From positions 19,715-83,714 of the IMG/VR virus record IMGVR_UViG_3300024265_000043: a DNA stretch of 64,000 bases. One strand, 5' to 3'. The position numbers and the translations under genes are program-made. The notes under the pieces were generated by a model, which saw only the letters and a program-made list of their open reading frames with translations, had not been told where the DNA came from and ran no database searches. The stretch is from a virus. Positions 49,948 through 58,183 of the stretch are shown piece after piece; the stretch's first letter is position 1; every line of letters starts with the position of its first letter.

Positions 49948-50292
49948 ATGAAGAAAATCGACTTGAACAAATCGTTCACATTGGAATTTGATAATAATTG
50001 CCCAACGTGCAATACAAGTCTAGCCAAAAAATTTACCAAAGAGATTACATATATGGGCACGGTTGAAGACGCATTAGAATACGTGCCTCAAGGCGGTTTG
50101 AGTTTTAAAGAAATGGCGGTGCGCCTGGCTATTAAAGAAAAAATTAAAAAAGGCGGCACAATCAGCCTTGATGATGCGGATGTAGATAAGATTCTCGATC
50201 TAGTGAATAATATGGCTTTTCGCGTTCTGAACAAAGGGTACGTTGAATTCTATAATTACATAAAATCAATAAAGGAAAGCAAAGGCAAATAA
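49948..50292 (+). CDS. hypothetical protein, 114 aa
   Basis: ATG 49948 with AAAGGAGGA, a strong site; a longer frame from 49882 lies in the fibre gene. CPTC near residue 16 may bind zinc. Position directly after the fibre suggests a fibre chaperone or structural accessory, unproven. Confidence 0.6.
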   Translation: MKKIDLNKSFTLEFDNNCPTCNTSLAKKFTKEITYMGTVEDALEYVPQGGLSFKEMAVRLAIKEKIKKGGTISLDDADVDKILDLVNNMAFRVLNKGYVEFYNYIKSIKESKGK

Positions 50293-50363
50293 TTAATTCA
50301 TGGATGTTGTAATAAAATGTCTTAAATTCAAATAGATTCAATGCAGTTCCAAGATCCCTCATA

Positions 50364-50440
50364 GAAACACCGCTCTCTCATAGGCGGTCCTTGCCCCACG
50401 GAGTTATTTGCCTTTCGCCGTGGGGTGTTTCTTTTCCTGA
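50364..50440 (+). terminator. terminator with an alternative three-way-junction fold
   Basis: CCCCACGG (50394-50401) pairs with CCGTGGGG (50418-50425), followed by TGTTTCTTTTCC: a plausible terminator. The same bases sit in a bigger fold: GAAACA (50364-50369) pairs with TGTTTC (50426-50431), CCGC pairs with GCGG (50370-50387), and the 8-bp hairpin abuts the 3' outer strand, the same architecture as the minus-strand elements. Confidence 0.6.
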
Positions 50441-50520
50441 ACCTTTTTAAAATATTGCTTGCATAATATTTAGTTAGGAACTAACTTGTGTAGTTGAAGG
50501 CACAACCAAAAAGGAAAAAC

Positions 50521-50733
50521 ATGAGATTCCAAAAAAAGATATATCCTCCCGCAATCTATTTGTTCGCCACCCTTTTTATGTTCACAGCATATGGGTTGCC
50601 TCTTCTTAAATATCATAATGTAATTGATTGGTCATGGTGGTGGATCTCGCTTCCCTGGTGGGGCGGGATGATTGCTGTTGTGGTTGTTTTCTTCTTTATA
50701 AAGGCAAAGCCCATTGTACCGGAGGGGAAATAA
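50521..50733 (+). CDS. two-pass membrane protein, 70 aa
   Basis: ATG 50521 with AAGGAAAAA; a longer frame starts at 50494. Two hydrophobic helices (about 10-27 and 44-61) with a Trp-rich loop (DWSWWWISLPWWGG). Unknown; holin-like topology but no evidence. Confidence 0.6.
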   Translation: MRFQKKIYPPAIYLFATLFMFTAYGLPLLKYHNVIDWSWWWISLPWWGGMIAVVVVFFFIKAKPIVPEGK

Positions 50734-51122
50734 TGATCAATCTAAAATTCAGAGCTATTCTATCGAAGAATACAATTATCCATTTTACATTAGCAGAGTT
50801 GTGTGATAACAACAGATTCATAAATCGCGAACTCCTTCGCCCTTGGCTGGCCGCTGGGAATAAGCCTGATGTACGGACTGCTCATAAGGACGATAATGGC
50901 GTCGAGACTTATAGTGGTGACATTATCAAGGTTATGAATTGGGGCGAGAGTGCAGGGGAAATCCTCGGGTACACTACTGTCGTTTGGGATTTAGACGACC
51001 AAGGATGGCGGTATGAAGATTACTGTTTAGTAGAAAGTCACTATTATCAATTCAGGACATTTGAAGTCATCGGCAACAAAACCCTTAACCCAGAACTCTT
51101 GAAATCGTTGGAGGAAAAATAA
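50733..51122 (+). CDS. YopX-family protein
   Basis: 129 residues from ATG 50733 (TAATG, GGAGGGG upstream). The family pattern is visible: MINLKFRAI start, SGDIIKVMNWG in the middle and RTFEVIGNKTLNPELL at the end. YopX proteins are widespread small phage proteins of unknown role. Confidence 0.85.
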   Translation: MINLKFRAILSKNTIIHFTLAELCDNNRFINRELLRPWLAAGNKPDVRTAHKDDNGVETYSGDIIKVMNWGESAGEILGYTTVVWDLDDQGWRYEDYCLVESHYYQFRTFEVIGNKTLNPELLKSLEEK

Positions 51123-51478
51123 TGCCTGATACACCCAATCTTAAACCATGCGCTCATTGTGGGGAAGAATTATTTGATGCCGAATTCCAATTCATGCATC
51201 CCAAAAACGATTGCTATCTGAGCGAACATGAAGTCTATCTTGAAGATTTTGATTCGTGGAATTCCCGCCCCATAGAGGAATCGCTCCAAGCCGAGAATGA
51301 GCGACTGAAGGACGAATTGCGACGAGTTAAGAAAATGTTAGTTCGTGTAATTGGGGATCACGACGCGCCTAGCGATTGCTATAGCACGGGTCCACTAGAA
51401 GGGAATCGAATGGATGATATCTGTCCGTCTTGTGAAGGGCTACATTATTTGAACCACCCAGACACGGAGAAACCATGA
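51122..51478 (+). CDS. Lar-like zinc-finger protein, copy A, 118 aa
   Basis: N terminus LKPCAHCGEELF, then a segment ending DSWNSRPIE, the layout of Lar-type (restriction alleviation) zinc proteins, followed by a coiled coil LQAENERLKDELRRVKK and a second Cys pair (CPSC). The first 50 residues are like the protein at 61588. Role in countering host restriction is known for Lar in Rac prophage, not shown here. Confidence 0.65.
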   Translation: MPDTPNLKPCAHCGEELFDAEFQFMHPKNDCYLSEHEVYLEDFDSWNSRPIEESLQAENERLKDELRRVKKMLVRVIGDHDAPSDCYSTGPLEGNRMDDICPSCEGLHYLNHPDTEKP

Positions 51479-51675
51479 TAGGCGAAATAACAATAAATAT
51501 ATCTGCTCCTCTGAACAATGGGGTCAGAGTAGAAGTGATCCGAACATTCCAGTCGGGCACTTTGCGCCAACTTTTATCTAGTGAATCGCTGGGGAAAGAT
51601 ATTGAGGACACTATGATCTCTGCGGTAGAGGCCATAGAGAAAGTCAGAAAACATAAAAATGCCGAAGATGAGTAA
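51475..51675 (+). CDS. hypothetical protein, 66 aa
   Basis: ATGA overlap with the previous gene. Beta strand then helix ending in KVRKHKNAEDE. No family. Confidence 0.6.
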   Translation: MIGEITINISAPLNNGVRVEVIRTFQSGTLRQLLSSESLGKDIEDTMISAVEAIEKVRKHKNAEDE

Positions 51676-51967
51676 ACGCATTCTCCACCTGACCCTCCAT
51701 CGTAAATGGTTTGATCTCATTGCGACGGGTGAGAAGACCGCCGAGTTTCGGCAAATCACGAAATATTGGTACAAGCGACTATGGAGCCAGACGGCGGAGG
51801 AGCATCGAATTTATGACGAGATACACTTTCGCAATGGGTATAATCCAAAGAACCCGTTTATGAAAGTCAAGTTTCTAGGTACGGTTATTGATCGTCATCG
51901 TAAAAGATTCAAAATCTTGCTCGGAGAAATCCTCGAAATCAAAAACTGGGAAGGGCCCAAAAAATGA
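51668..51967 (+). CDS. ASCH-domain protein
   Basis: 99 residues from ATG 51668 (8-base overlap ATGAGTAA); ATG 51659 also possible. LHLTLHRKWFDLIATGEKTAEFR plus DEIHFRNGYN match the ASCH fold, a PUA-like RNA-binding or RNA-modifying domain. Substrate unknown. Confidence 0.8.
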   Translation: MSKRILHLTLHRKWFDLIATGEKTAEFRQITKYWYKRLWSQTAEEHRIYDEIHFRNGYNPKNPFMKVKFLGTVIDRHRKRFKILLGEILEIKNWEGPKK

Positions 51968-52224
51968 AAAAGATAAAACTGCATAAAGATTTTATAACGG
52001 AGTTTACAGCAAACGGTAGAACCTACCTGCTCGCTGAAGTCAAGGTTGTTTTGCCTGGCGGGATTACTTCTCAAAAACTCGCCTATGTGAATATATCTGA
52101 GGGACGTACCGCTCAAATAGCATTGAGCGCGGGCGCGGCAGTTACAGATGATCTACAGCCAATAGACGATGATGATATTATCAGGTTGATAGGTCACGAA
52201 ATTGTTAAGAAAGAGACCAAATAA
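51964..52224 (+). CDS. hypothetical protein, 86 aa
   Basis: ATGA start, TAATG end. Beta-rich with a DDDD tract near the C terminus (PIDDDDIIRLIGHE). Unrecognised. Confidence 0.6.
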   Translation: MKKIKLHKDFITEFTANGRTYLLAEVKVVLPGGITSQKLAYVNISEGRTAQIALSAGAAVTDDLQPIDDDDIIRLIGHEIVKKETK

Positions 52225-52442
52225 TGGCACGCAAAAAAATGTATCGAGTTGGCGATTATATTGAAACCTTCGATGAACTTGAAGAAATATTCAAGGTATC
52301 TAATTTTATAATGCTGGATTGCGGAGACCGAGGTGAGCCGAGATGGCTTCCCAAGCATAAGGGATTTATAGTTTCAATGATGTATCATGTGGTTCGCAAT
52401 CGGCTTGCATCTAAAAAATTGGCAGTCGCGATTAAGAATTAG
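52224..52442 (+). CDS. hypothetical protein, 72 aa
   Basis: TAATG start. Basic, with VSNFIMLDCGDRGEPRW in the middle. No family. Its stop lies in the first RNA stem of the next intergenic region. Confidence 0.6.
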   Translation: MARKKMYRVGDYIETFDELEEIFKVSNFIMLDCGDRGEPRWLPKHKGFIVSMMYHVVRNRLASKKLAVAIKN

Positions 52443-52800
52443 CCCCAAAGATTGGCTTTTGCATCCTTGTCCAGAGGAATGCGAAGGGGCGCGGTTTAAT
52501 TCCGTGCGGGGCTGCTATTTGAAATGCTGGTAGTGTGCAGAATGCTAATAAAGACTAAAGCACGTAGGGCTGAAGTCTGAAGAAGGCTGGTCGTCCCTCC
52601 CTACATTATGAGGCACCACAGCCCAAGAATCCAACCTTCTACCAGCAGATTTTTGAAATATGGGAGTGCGGATGATCACATCACGTCTCTTAAGGGGGAT
52701 TCCGGGTATCCGGGGACACCGCACTCCCATTTAACTTGCTGACTGAAGGGCTCATGTCGCACTAAATATGGTGCAAGAAAATTCTGGCATGAGCCCGTTG
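52440..52800 (+). ncRNA. intergenic region of four consecutive structured RNA elements
   Basis: 377-base gap without a gene, filled by stems: AGCCCC/GGGGCT (52441-52446 with 52508-52513) enclosing hairpins including GCGCGG/CCGTGC with a 7-nt loop abutting the 3' strand; GCTGGT/ACCAGC (52526-52531 with 52641-52646) enclosing AGACT/AGTCT and AGAAGG/CCTTCT; a 12-bp stem ATGGGAGTGCGG (52660-52671 with 52719-52730); GGGCTCATG/CATGAGCCC (52748-52756 with 52788-52796) enclosing GCAC/GTGC. Ends just before the TTGGAGGAATT ribosome site of the next gene. Could be leader elements, decay blocks or small RNAs. Confidence 0.65.
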
Positions 52801-52819
52801 GCATAACATTGGAGGAATT

Positions 52820-53116
52820 ATGGTAAAATGTACACAATGCGAACAAGATACGGCTGGGAATCATGCGCTAGATTGTCCTACTCTTATTGGTAAAACGGTT
52901 CTGTTTCCCGAGAATGCTCCATTCCAATTCATTCCCGAGACGCCAACCGTTCGACAATTCTTTGCAGCTCACGCTTTGCAGGGGATAATTAGCAACGCCG
53001 ATACGATGCGAGAAATCACAAGAAAATGCGAATACGCCCGCAAGGAGGACGAATTTTTCGAAATTGTTGCGGCGATGGCATATCTATACGCTGACGCCAT
53101 GATTGAGGTTAAGTAA
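52820..53116 (+). CDS. zinc-finger hypothetical protein, 98 aa
   Basis: ATG 52820, GGAGGAAT upstream. MVKCTQCEQDTAGNHALDC carries a CxxC and a later Cys. Remaining part helical. TAATG overlap with the next gene. Unknown. Confidence 0.65.
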   Translation: MVKCTQCEQDTAGNHALDCPTLIGKTVLFPENAPFQFIPETPTVRQFFAAHALQGIISNADTMREITRKCEYARKEDEFFEIVAAMAYLYADAMIEVK

Positions 53117-53583
53117 TGAGCCAATATGCTGCAAATACATCCGTCTCTGGGGAAAAGAGCCGTGGCGAAATAGAACGAACGCTCACCAGATACGGTGCTG
53201 ATTCATTCATGTATGGATGGGAGAGTGATCGCGCAGTCATTCAGTTTCGACTGGGCGGCAAGATGGTTCGCTTTACTCTTCAGATGCCCGAGAGAGAATC
53301 AGACGAATTTCGCCTAACGCCATCTGGGAAACGCAGAAGAGATGGCGATGCGCAACTAAAAGCATGGGAACAGGCGGGCAGGCAGCGATGGAGAGCATTG
53401 GCTCTCGTAATTAAGGCAAAACTTGAGGCTGTAGAATCCCAAATTACTACGGTGGAAGAAGAGTTTCTTGCCCATATACTTTTGCCCAGCGGAGAAACAG
53501 CGGGTGCATTTATGTTGCCACAATTAGAAATCGCTTATAAAACGGGCAATATGCCCTCACTTTTACCAGAATTTACTAAATAG
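53116..53583 (+). CDS. conserved phage hypothetical protein, 155 aa
   Basis: TAATG start. Basic, beta-rich N-terminal half (AVIQFRLGGKMVRFTLQMP), helical Arg/Trp-rich C-terminal half (QAGRQRWRALALVIKAKLE). Resembles proteins frequently seen next to recombination genes in phages. Function unknown. Confidence 0.6.
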   Translation: MSQYAANTSVSGEKSRGEIERTLTRYGADSFMYGWESDRAVIQFRLGGKMVRFTLQMPERESDEFRLTPSGKRRRDGDAQLKAWEQAGRQRWRALALVIKAKLEAVESQITTVEEEFLAHILLPSGETAGAFMLPQLEIAYKTGNMPSLLPEFTK

Positions 53584-53591
53584 GAGAAACC

Positions 53592-55502
53592 ATGAAACTA
53601 CTCTCAGCATATTACAAGAATTTCCAAAATCACGCAGATACCAAGATCGTATTTGATAATCTCCTAGATATTTTTCAGGGCGCAAACGAAGCTGGCAAAA
53701 CAGCCCTTCTGGATGGACTCAAGTTTCTGTTTACTGATAAATGCCGCGATGTGAAAATGGTTAAGGATCATCCTGTATTAATCAAGCATGGCGAACAATC
53801 GGCAGCGCTCGGATGTACGTTTGAACACAATGGTACAGAATATCAAATCAAAAAAACTATTGAGCATAATAAGTCTGGAGCGATATTTTATAAGGACGGC
53901 GATATTATAGCAGTCAAGCCAGGAGATGTAAAGGCAGAAATTCTCAAGGCGTTGGGGATCACTGAGGCTATGCTTGGATTCCTATTTGATGCATTTGCAT
54001 TATCCAAAGAGAAGCCCGAAGATTTGAAGAAAACCTTACAGGGTCTGTTTACATCAAGCGATCCAGAGGTCATGCGGCAATATCTGAGAGAGGAAATCAA
54101 ACAACTCGACGGTACCACGTACATGGATGAAATCCTTAAGCGATACTCCAGCGGCGGCGTAGAGGCAGCGAGCAAATATGCTATCGAACTTCGCCTTGGA
54201 TATAAACGTGAACTGAGGGACATGAAAGAACCTGAGAAGCCAAGCGTTTATCCCAGCAAGGACGAAGTTGAGATTGCGAAGGAAACCCTCGAAGCCTCAA
54301 AGAGTAGTAGAAATTCACTGGCTGGCGAGATTAAGAATAGCGCGAAAAGAGCCATGACCCTTGAAGTGGAAATTTCTCAATTGAAAGAAGCCACTCGTCC
54401 AGAGAAGCCCGTGAAACCTACGGCAACTCTTATTCCAATTGATGGTCTTCAGAAGTCTGCCGATGATACCGCAGTAATCTCAAATAATGCTCAAGTGGCG
54501 CTCAATGAATGGCGAGAGGAAAAAGAATCAAGTACAGATATTGGTGATCTCTCTAGTGCTGTACCATATCTGAAAAATATGGGAGATCGCATAAGTGATC
54601 AATCTCTAAAATCCATCGAAGATGAAATTTCGCAAAAAGCCGAAATGATAACCGCCTCGAATGAAGAAGGGGAATCCCTTCAGGATCTCTTCAATGATGC
54701 GCGTGGGGCGGAGATGGGGGCTGATCGGGCTTTAGTTCGGGTTGTTGAACAAAATGAAAATATCCAATCGGCTATTGATGGATACCAGTCAAGTCTTGAT
54801 CAATGGCAAGCATCTATTGATGCATTCGACAAATCAATCGAGGATAGATCAGAAGAACTCGAAAAATTGAACAAGATCCTTGATGGACGGACTGTTTCCA
54901 GTATTGATAAGACGATTGAGGAACTTGACCAAGAAATTGATGAAATGAACGCTGTTATCAATGCGGCGCAACACGCAGAAAGTTACAAAACCCGAATTCA
55001 GGAAATCTCCAAAGAGAAGGAACTTCTAACGAAGAAGATCAAGAATTGGAATTTCATCTGTGAATGCTTAGACCCCAAAAACGAGAAACTTGTTGCCCTG
55101 TTTAGTAGCGGGAAAGATGAATTTGATGAGATATTCGGTCGAATTAACACAGAATTGGGGCTTGAAGTCACTTTAAGGGCTGATTACACCTTCTTATCGA
55201 AGGAATATGGCAGTTCTGATGCAATGAAGCGGGTTTCACCATCGCGTCAGCTTCGTATCAGTGCGGCTCTTTTAATCGCTATTTGTCACCAAATTGGGTG
55301 GAAAACCATATTAATTGACTGGTTGGACGCTCTTTACGGTAATTCAAAGGAAGATATGATCAGAGTCCTGCTTGGATTAGACAAATACGGTATGAATACG
55401 CTGGCATTCTGTGCTGGCCCCGTTCAATATAAGGGGGAATTTCATCCAGATTGGGCAAAATACGTGAGGCCAGTCATTGATGGAGAGGTGGTGACGCTAT
55501 GA
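53592..55502 (+). CDS. RecF/SbcC-like SMC-type ATPase
   Basis: 636 residues. Walker A GANEAGKT at 30-37, long coiled coil about 200-480 (EKPSVYPSKDEVEIAKETLE and more), then signature-like SPSRQLRISAALLIAIC and Walker B KTILIDWLDALYG in the C-terminal lobe. Resembles the ATPase half of SbcC/gp46-type recombination complexes. No SbcD/gp47 nuclease is next to it. Its TGA overlaps the next ATG. Confidence 0.85.
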   Translation: MKLLSAYYKNFQNHADTKIVFDNLLDIFQGANEAGKTALLDGLKFLFTDKCRDVKMVKDHPVLIKHGEQSAALGCTFEHNGTEYQIKKTIEHNKSGAIFYKDGDIIAVKPGDVKAEILKALGITEAMLGFLFDAFALSKEKPEDLKKTLQGLFTSSDPEVMRQYLREEIKQLDGTTYMDEILKRYSSGGVEAASKYAIELRLGYKRELRDMKEPEKPSVYPSKDEVEIAKETLEASKSSRNSLAGEIKNSAKRAMTLEVEISQLKEATRPEKPVKPTATLIPIDGLQKSADDTAVISNNAQVALNEWREEKESSTDIGDLSSAVPYLKNMGDRISDQSLKSIEDEISQKAEMITASNEEGESLQDLFNDARGAEMGADRALVRVVEQNENIQSAIDGYQSSLDQWQASIDAFDKSIEDRSEELEKLNKILDGRTVSSIDKTIEELDQEIDEMNAVINAAQHAESYKTRIQEISKEKELLTKKIKNWNFICECLDPKNEKLVALFSSGKDEFDEIFGRINTELGLEVTLRADYTFLSKEYGSSDAMKRVSPSRQLRISAALLIAICHQIGWKTILIDWLDALYGNSKEDMIRVLLGLDKYGMNTLAFCAGPVQYKGEFHPDWAKYVRPVIDGEVVTL

Positions 55503-55864
55503 CTGACCAATACATCAAAATGTGCCAAGAGGCGAAAGAGATACAGGCGCTGTGGGAACCTATCAACGGAGATAGATATGGAAGTCCAAGAATAGATGCA
55601 CAATCCATAATGGACGATGCTATGCTAAGGGAGCCGATTGACAGAATTAAGAACGAATTAATCTGGCTTCCTCGAATTGAGGATTTGATAAAAATTTCAT
55701 CAGATGGAATCTTCGGATGTGACAGCGACGATCATTGGCTAGATGAATTTTATGGCTATAACGAGGTATTCCCAAATGCAAACGATTCAATCATTATTAG
55801 AATATTAAAATTTACCATGCTCAATTTATACAGCAAGTCTTGGAATGGCGAAACCTGGATATGA
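55499..55864 (+). CDS. phage hypothetical protein, 121 aa (paralog of the last gene)
   Basis: ATG 55499 in an ATGA overlap. Begins MTDQYIKMCQEAKEIQALWE, the same opening as the gene at 63843 (MDQYILMCREAKEIQEGWE). Two Trp-rich strands follow. Common phage family with no known role. Confidence 0.7.
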   Translation: MTDQYIKMCQEAKEIQALWEPINGDRYGSPRIDAQSIMDDAMLREPIDRIKNELIWLPRIEDLIKISSDGIFGCDSDDHWLDEFYGYNEVFPNANDSIIIRILKFTMLNLYSKSWNGETWI

Positions 55865-55868
55865 TTCT

Positions 55869-56060
55869 ATGGCTAATTGCAGGGCATGCAACCATTACAC
55901 ATTCAGGCACGGCAAGCCGTATTGTATTTTTGGAATATTCATGATTAATTGCCAGAAGTACGAAAAGAAGGCTGAGATCGTCGAGGCTATTCCCGTCGAA
56001 GGGCTTGACATTAAAAAATTTGTTGACAGACTGCATGACATGCAGGGTACAAAGGACTAG
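55869..56060 (+). CDS. small zinc-binding protein, 63 aa
   Basis: ATG 55869 just after the previous stop. CRACNHYT and later Cys residues (YCIFGIFMINCQ) form a four-Cys site. A longer start at 55845 overlaps the upstream gene. No family recognised. Confidence 0.6.
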   Translation: MANCRACNHYTFRHGKPYCIFGIFMINCQKYEKKAEIVEAIPVEGLDIKKFVDRLHDMQGTKD

Positions 56061-56069
56061 GAGAAAATT

Positions 56070-56486
56070 ATGGATGAACTGGTAGAGCAAGCAGAATTCA
56101 TTGAGCATTATTACCCAATAGCTGCTCAGAGCAATAATGATTTTGTGAGAATAGCGCTAAGTATTCAGGCAATGATTGTTGCTTTAGATCTCAGCGATGG
56201 TGATATGATCATCAGTAATAGAGGGCTGGCAACGATTGATGTGGGAACAAGCACAATCGCCAGAGGTATGCGATATGCAACTGAAGTCCTTCAGATAACT
56301 GTTTCAAGCAGCGGAAAACGCGTTATTGTTGCTCAAGGAGGCAGAAAAAGAGCCGGAGATAATATATTATCTCAAATTGAAGATGTTGATTTATTTTGCG
56401 CCATTAAAAGGGCGAAAATATTGGGGATCAGAAAATCCAGATTTATGGCTATTGTTGAAGAGAAATGGAGAGAAATTAATGCTTAA
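56070..56486 (+). CDS. hypothetical protein, 138 aa
   Basis: ATG 56070, AGGAGAAAATT upstream. Alpha/beta protein with a VDVGTSTIARGMRYATEV centre. Unknown role. Confidence 0.6.
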   Translation: MDELVEQAEFIEHYYPIAAQSNNDFVRIALSIQAMIVALDLSDGDMIISNRGLATIDVGTSTIARGMRYATEVLQITVSSSGKRVIVAQGGRKRAGDNILSQIEDVDLFCAIKRAKILGIRKSRFMAIVEEKWREINA

Positions 56487-56817
56487 GCAAATGCTGACTC
56501 TTACGTTTAAACAATACAAAGTGCTCGGCTCACTAATTGATGCCAATGCAGGTATATCGCCTATACAAAATAAAATGAAAATGAACGACTTTGAAGTATT
56601 GAGAAAACGTGGATTAGCAATATCTAGTAATCACTACGGCAGAAGAATCTATTTCATTGCCCCAAAATTTAACACGGATCATGTAATTGCCTATCAGAAT
56701 ATCAAATTTGAGACGGAATGTTGTAACGAACCTGGCAATCACGAATTCATTGCAGATGGGTATGTGCATTGTTTAGATTGCGACAATACGCACGCAAAAC
56801 TAAAAATGGTGAAATAG
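56479..56817 (+). CDS. small regulatory-type protein with zinc site, 112 aa
   Basis: ATG 56479 with GGAGAGAAATTA and an 8-base overlap; a longer frame lies in the previous gene. N-terminal helices suggest a winged-helix (LTFKQYKVLGSLIDANAG). CC and CLDC near the C terminus may bind zinc. Confidence 0.55.
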   Translation: MLKQMLTLTFKQYKVLGSLIDANAGISPIQNKMKMNDFEVLRKRGLAISSNHYGRRIYFIAPKFNTDHVIAYQNIKFETECCNEPGNHEFIADGYVHCLDCDNTHAKLKMVK

Positions 56818-56818
56818 T

Positions 56819-57121
56819 ATGGATAAAAAGAAACCCATTATGATTGATGATGTACTTTACGGAGGGATTGTAGAATTCTCCCAAGGTGAATTTGATGATC
56901 CCCCTGAAAACACCGATAAGACAAGGAAGCCCGAATTAGATGTTACGATTCGATGTGAATTTTATCGGCAAACAACGGCGGAAGAATGCGCAGCTACGCT
57001 GATGCTCTTATCATTAAATATTGATGAAATCGAAAAGCAAATAATGACAAATCTCACTGATAAAGGAATCAGAACGGCAGTGGCTGCACTTCAATTTCTC
57101 TTATCGCTACGGAGGATGTAA
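56819..57121 (+). CDS. hypothetical protein, 100 aa
   Basis: ATG 56819. Acidic N terminus, then helical (LMLLSLNIDEIEKQIMTNL). TAATG overlap with the next gene. Confidence 0.6.
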   Translation: MDKKKPIMIDDVLYGGIVEFSQGEFDDPPENTDKTRKPELDVTIRCEFYRQTTAEECAATLMLLSLNIDEIEKQIMTNLTDKGIRTAVAALQFLLSLRRM

Positions 57122-57720
57122 TGAGTAAATATACAGAACAATTAATTGCACAGGGACAATCATTCAGAGGGTTCGCCTTTCTGTGCGCGAGAAAACTAAG
57201 CCCATTCATTTTTATGGCGGATCGACCAAGTTATGAGGAGCCGCCCGAAGAAATCAGTGGAGTGGATCCACAAGTTGAATCGGATTGCGAAGATGCCAAA
57301 GGCCTCATTAAAGAATTGTCAGGAATTGATTCCAAGGACATTGAGAAATATGTAGCGAAACGAATTAAAAAGGCGAAGAATCAATCCGCGCATGATATCA
57401 AATCTATTGATCAAGAGATTTATAAGCTGATGAATATGCAGGCGGAGACGTTGGAGTGGATTCCTGGCGGCGTGATAATGTCGCTTCGTCAAATAATGCT
57501 ATCAGAATTGTCCAGTGCGCTAACTGATGCGAATAAGCGAAGGACTGAATTGTATCTGTCTATGGCGGAAGATATTGTTCCCGAGAAGTATTTCCAATCT
57601 CTGATTGAGAAAGCATCCAGAGACCTCGCTGCCGCTGAGAGCAAATTGAACGCTGGCGAACAAGAGCGCGAAAGTTACAAAAAGTGGTATACGGATTTGA
57701 CAGACTCCTTGCCGAAATAG
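57121..57720 (+). CDS. coiled-coil hypothetical protein, 199 aa
   Basis: TAATG start. Almost entirely helical; residues about 75-190 have heptad-like charged helices (SIDQEIYKLMNMQAETLE). No enzymatic motif. May be a structural partner in the recombination cluster. Confidence 0.6.
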   Translation: MSKYTEQLIAQGQSFRGFAFLCARKLSPFIFMADRPSYEEPPEEISGVDPQVESDCEDAKGLIKELSGIDSKDIEKYVAKRIKKAKNQSAHDIKSIDQEIYKLMNMQAETLEWIPGGVIMSLRQIMLSELSSALTDANKRRTELYLSMAEDIVPEKYFQSLIEKASRDLAAAESKLNAGEQERESYKKWYTDLTDSLPK

Positions 57721-57728
57721 TTTAATCG

Positions 57729-57898
57729 TAAACCAAAATGAAAGGGTTAAGTGGATTGCTTGCCCGATTGGTTTAGCGACGAAGCCCCGGCCTTGCCATA
57801 GACATCATGTTCGGGGCAAATTTGAGGTCTTGTGACCAAGTACCTCAGAATAGTGAGCAGAGGGGGATATGTTTCGTAATGGTCGTATCCCCGCTCAC
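57729..57898 (+). ncRNA. intergenic chain of four hairpins
   Basis: 193-base gap: TAAACCAA/TTGGTTTA (57729-57736 with 57768-57775), GCCCCG/CGGGGC (57784-57789 with 57812-57817), GAGGT plus CTTG paired with CAAG and ACCTC (57824-57846), and GTGAGC/GCTCAC (57853-57858 with 57893-57898) enclosing GGGGATA/TATCCCC that abuts its 3' strand. Ends next to the ribosome site of the following gene, like the 52.4-52.8 kb region. Confidence 0.6.
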
Positions 57899-57913
57899 AA
57901 AATTGGAGGAAAG

Positions 57914-58183
57914 ATGAGAGAGATAAAATTACAGCCCGCAATAAATAGAATGGCATTCGAGATTGATGGCGGTAACGGCGCTACTATAAGTGCTGTCCTT
58001 GAGCAAACAGGCAAGTCTACGAAAGTATCTTTGGAGGCATGGCGTTCGCCAGGGACGGTTTCTAAAATGAGCCCGCCCGTGCAATCAGATATGATTTTGT
58101 CTGCTAATCTTGGGGATGATTTTGAAATTGCAATATCAGTGGCAGAAAATATTATTGAACAACTATTAGGAATATGGGGATGA
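57914..58183 (+). CDS. hypothetical protein, 89 aa
   Basis: ATG 57914 with TTGGAGGAAAG; a longer frame runs through the hairpin region. Beta-rich N terminus (MREIKLQPAINRMAFEID). Unknown; coupled by ATGA to the resolvase gene. Confidence 0.65.
   Translation: MREIKLQPAINRMAFEIDGGNGATISAVLEQTGKSTKVSLEAWRSPGTVSKMSPPVQSDMILSANLGDDFEIAISVAENIIEQLLGIWG

Noticed and set aside
52440-52514. Possible tRNA cloverleaf
   Set aside because: The acceptor-like stem and a 7-nt-loop hairpin are present, but the loop is TTTAATT rather than TTCRANN and the middle hairpin has no proper anticodon loop.
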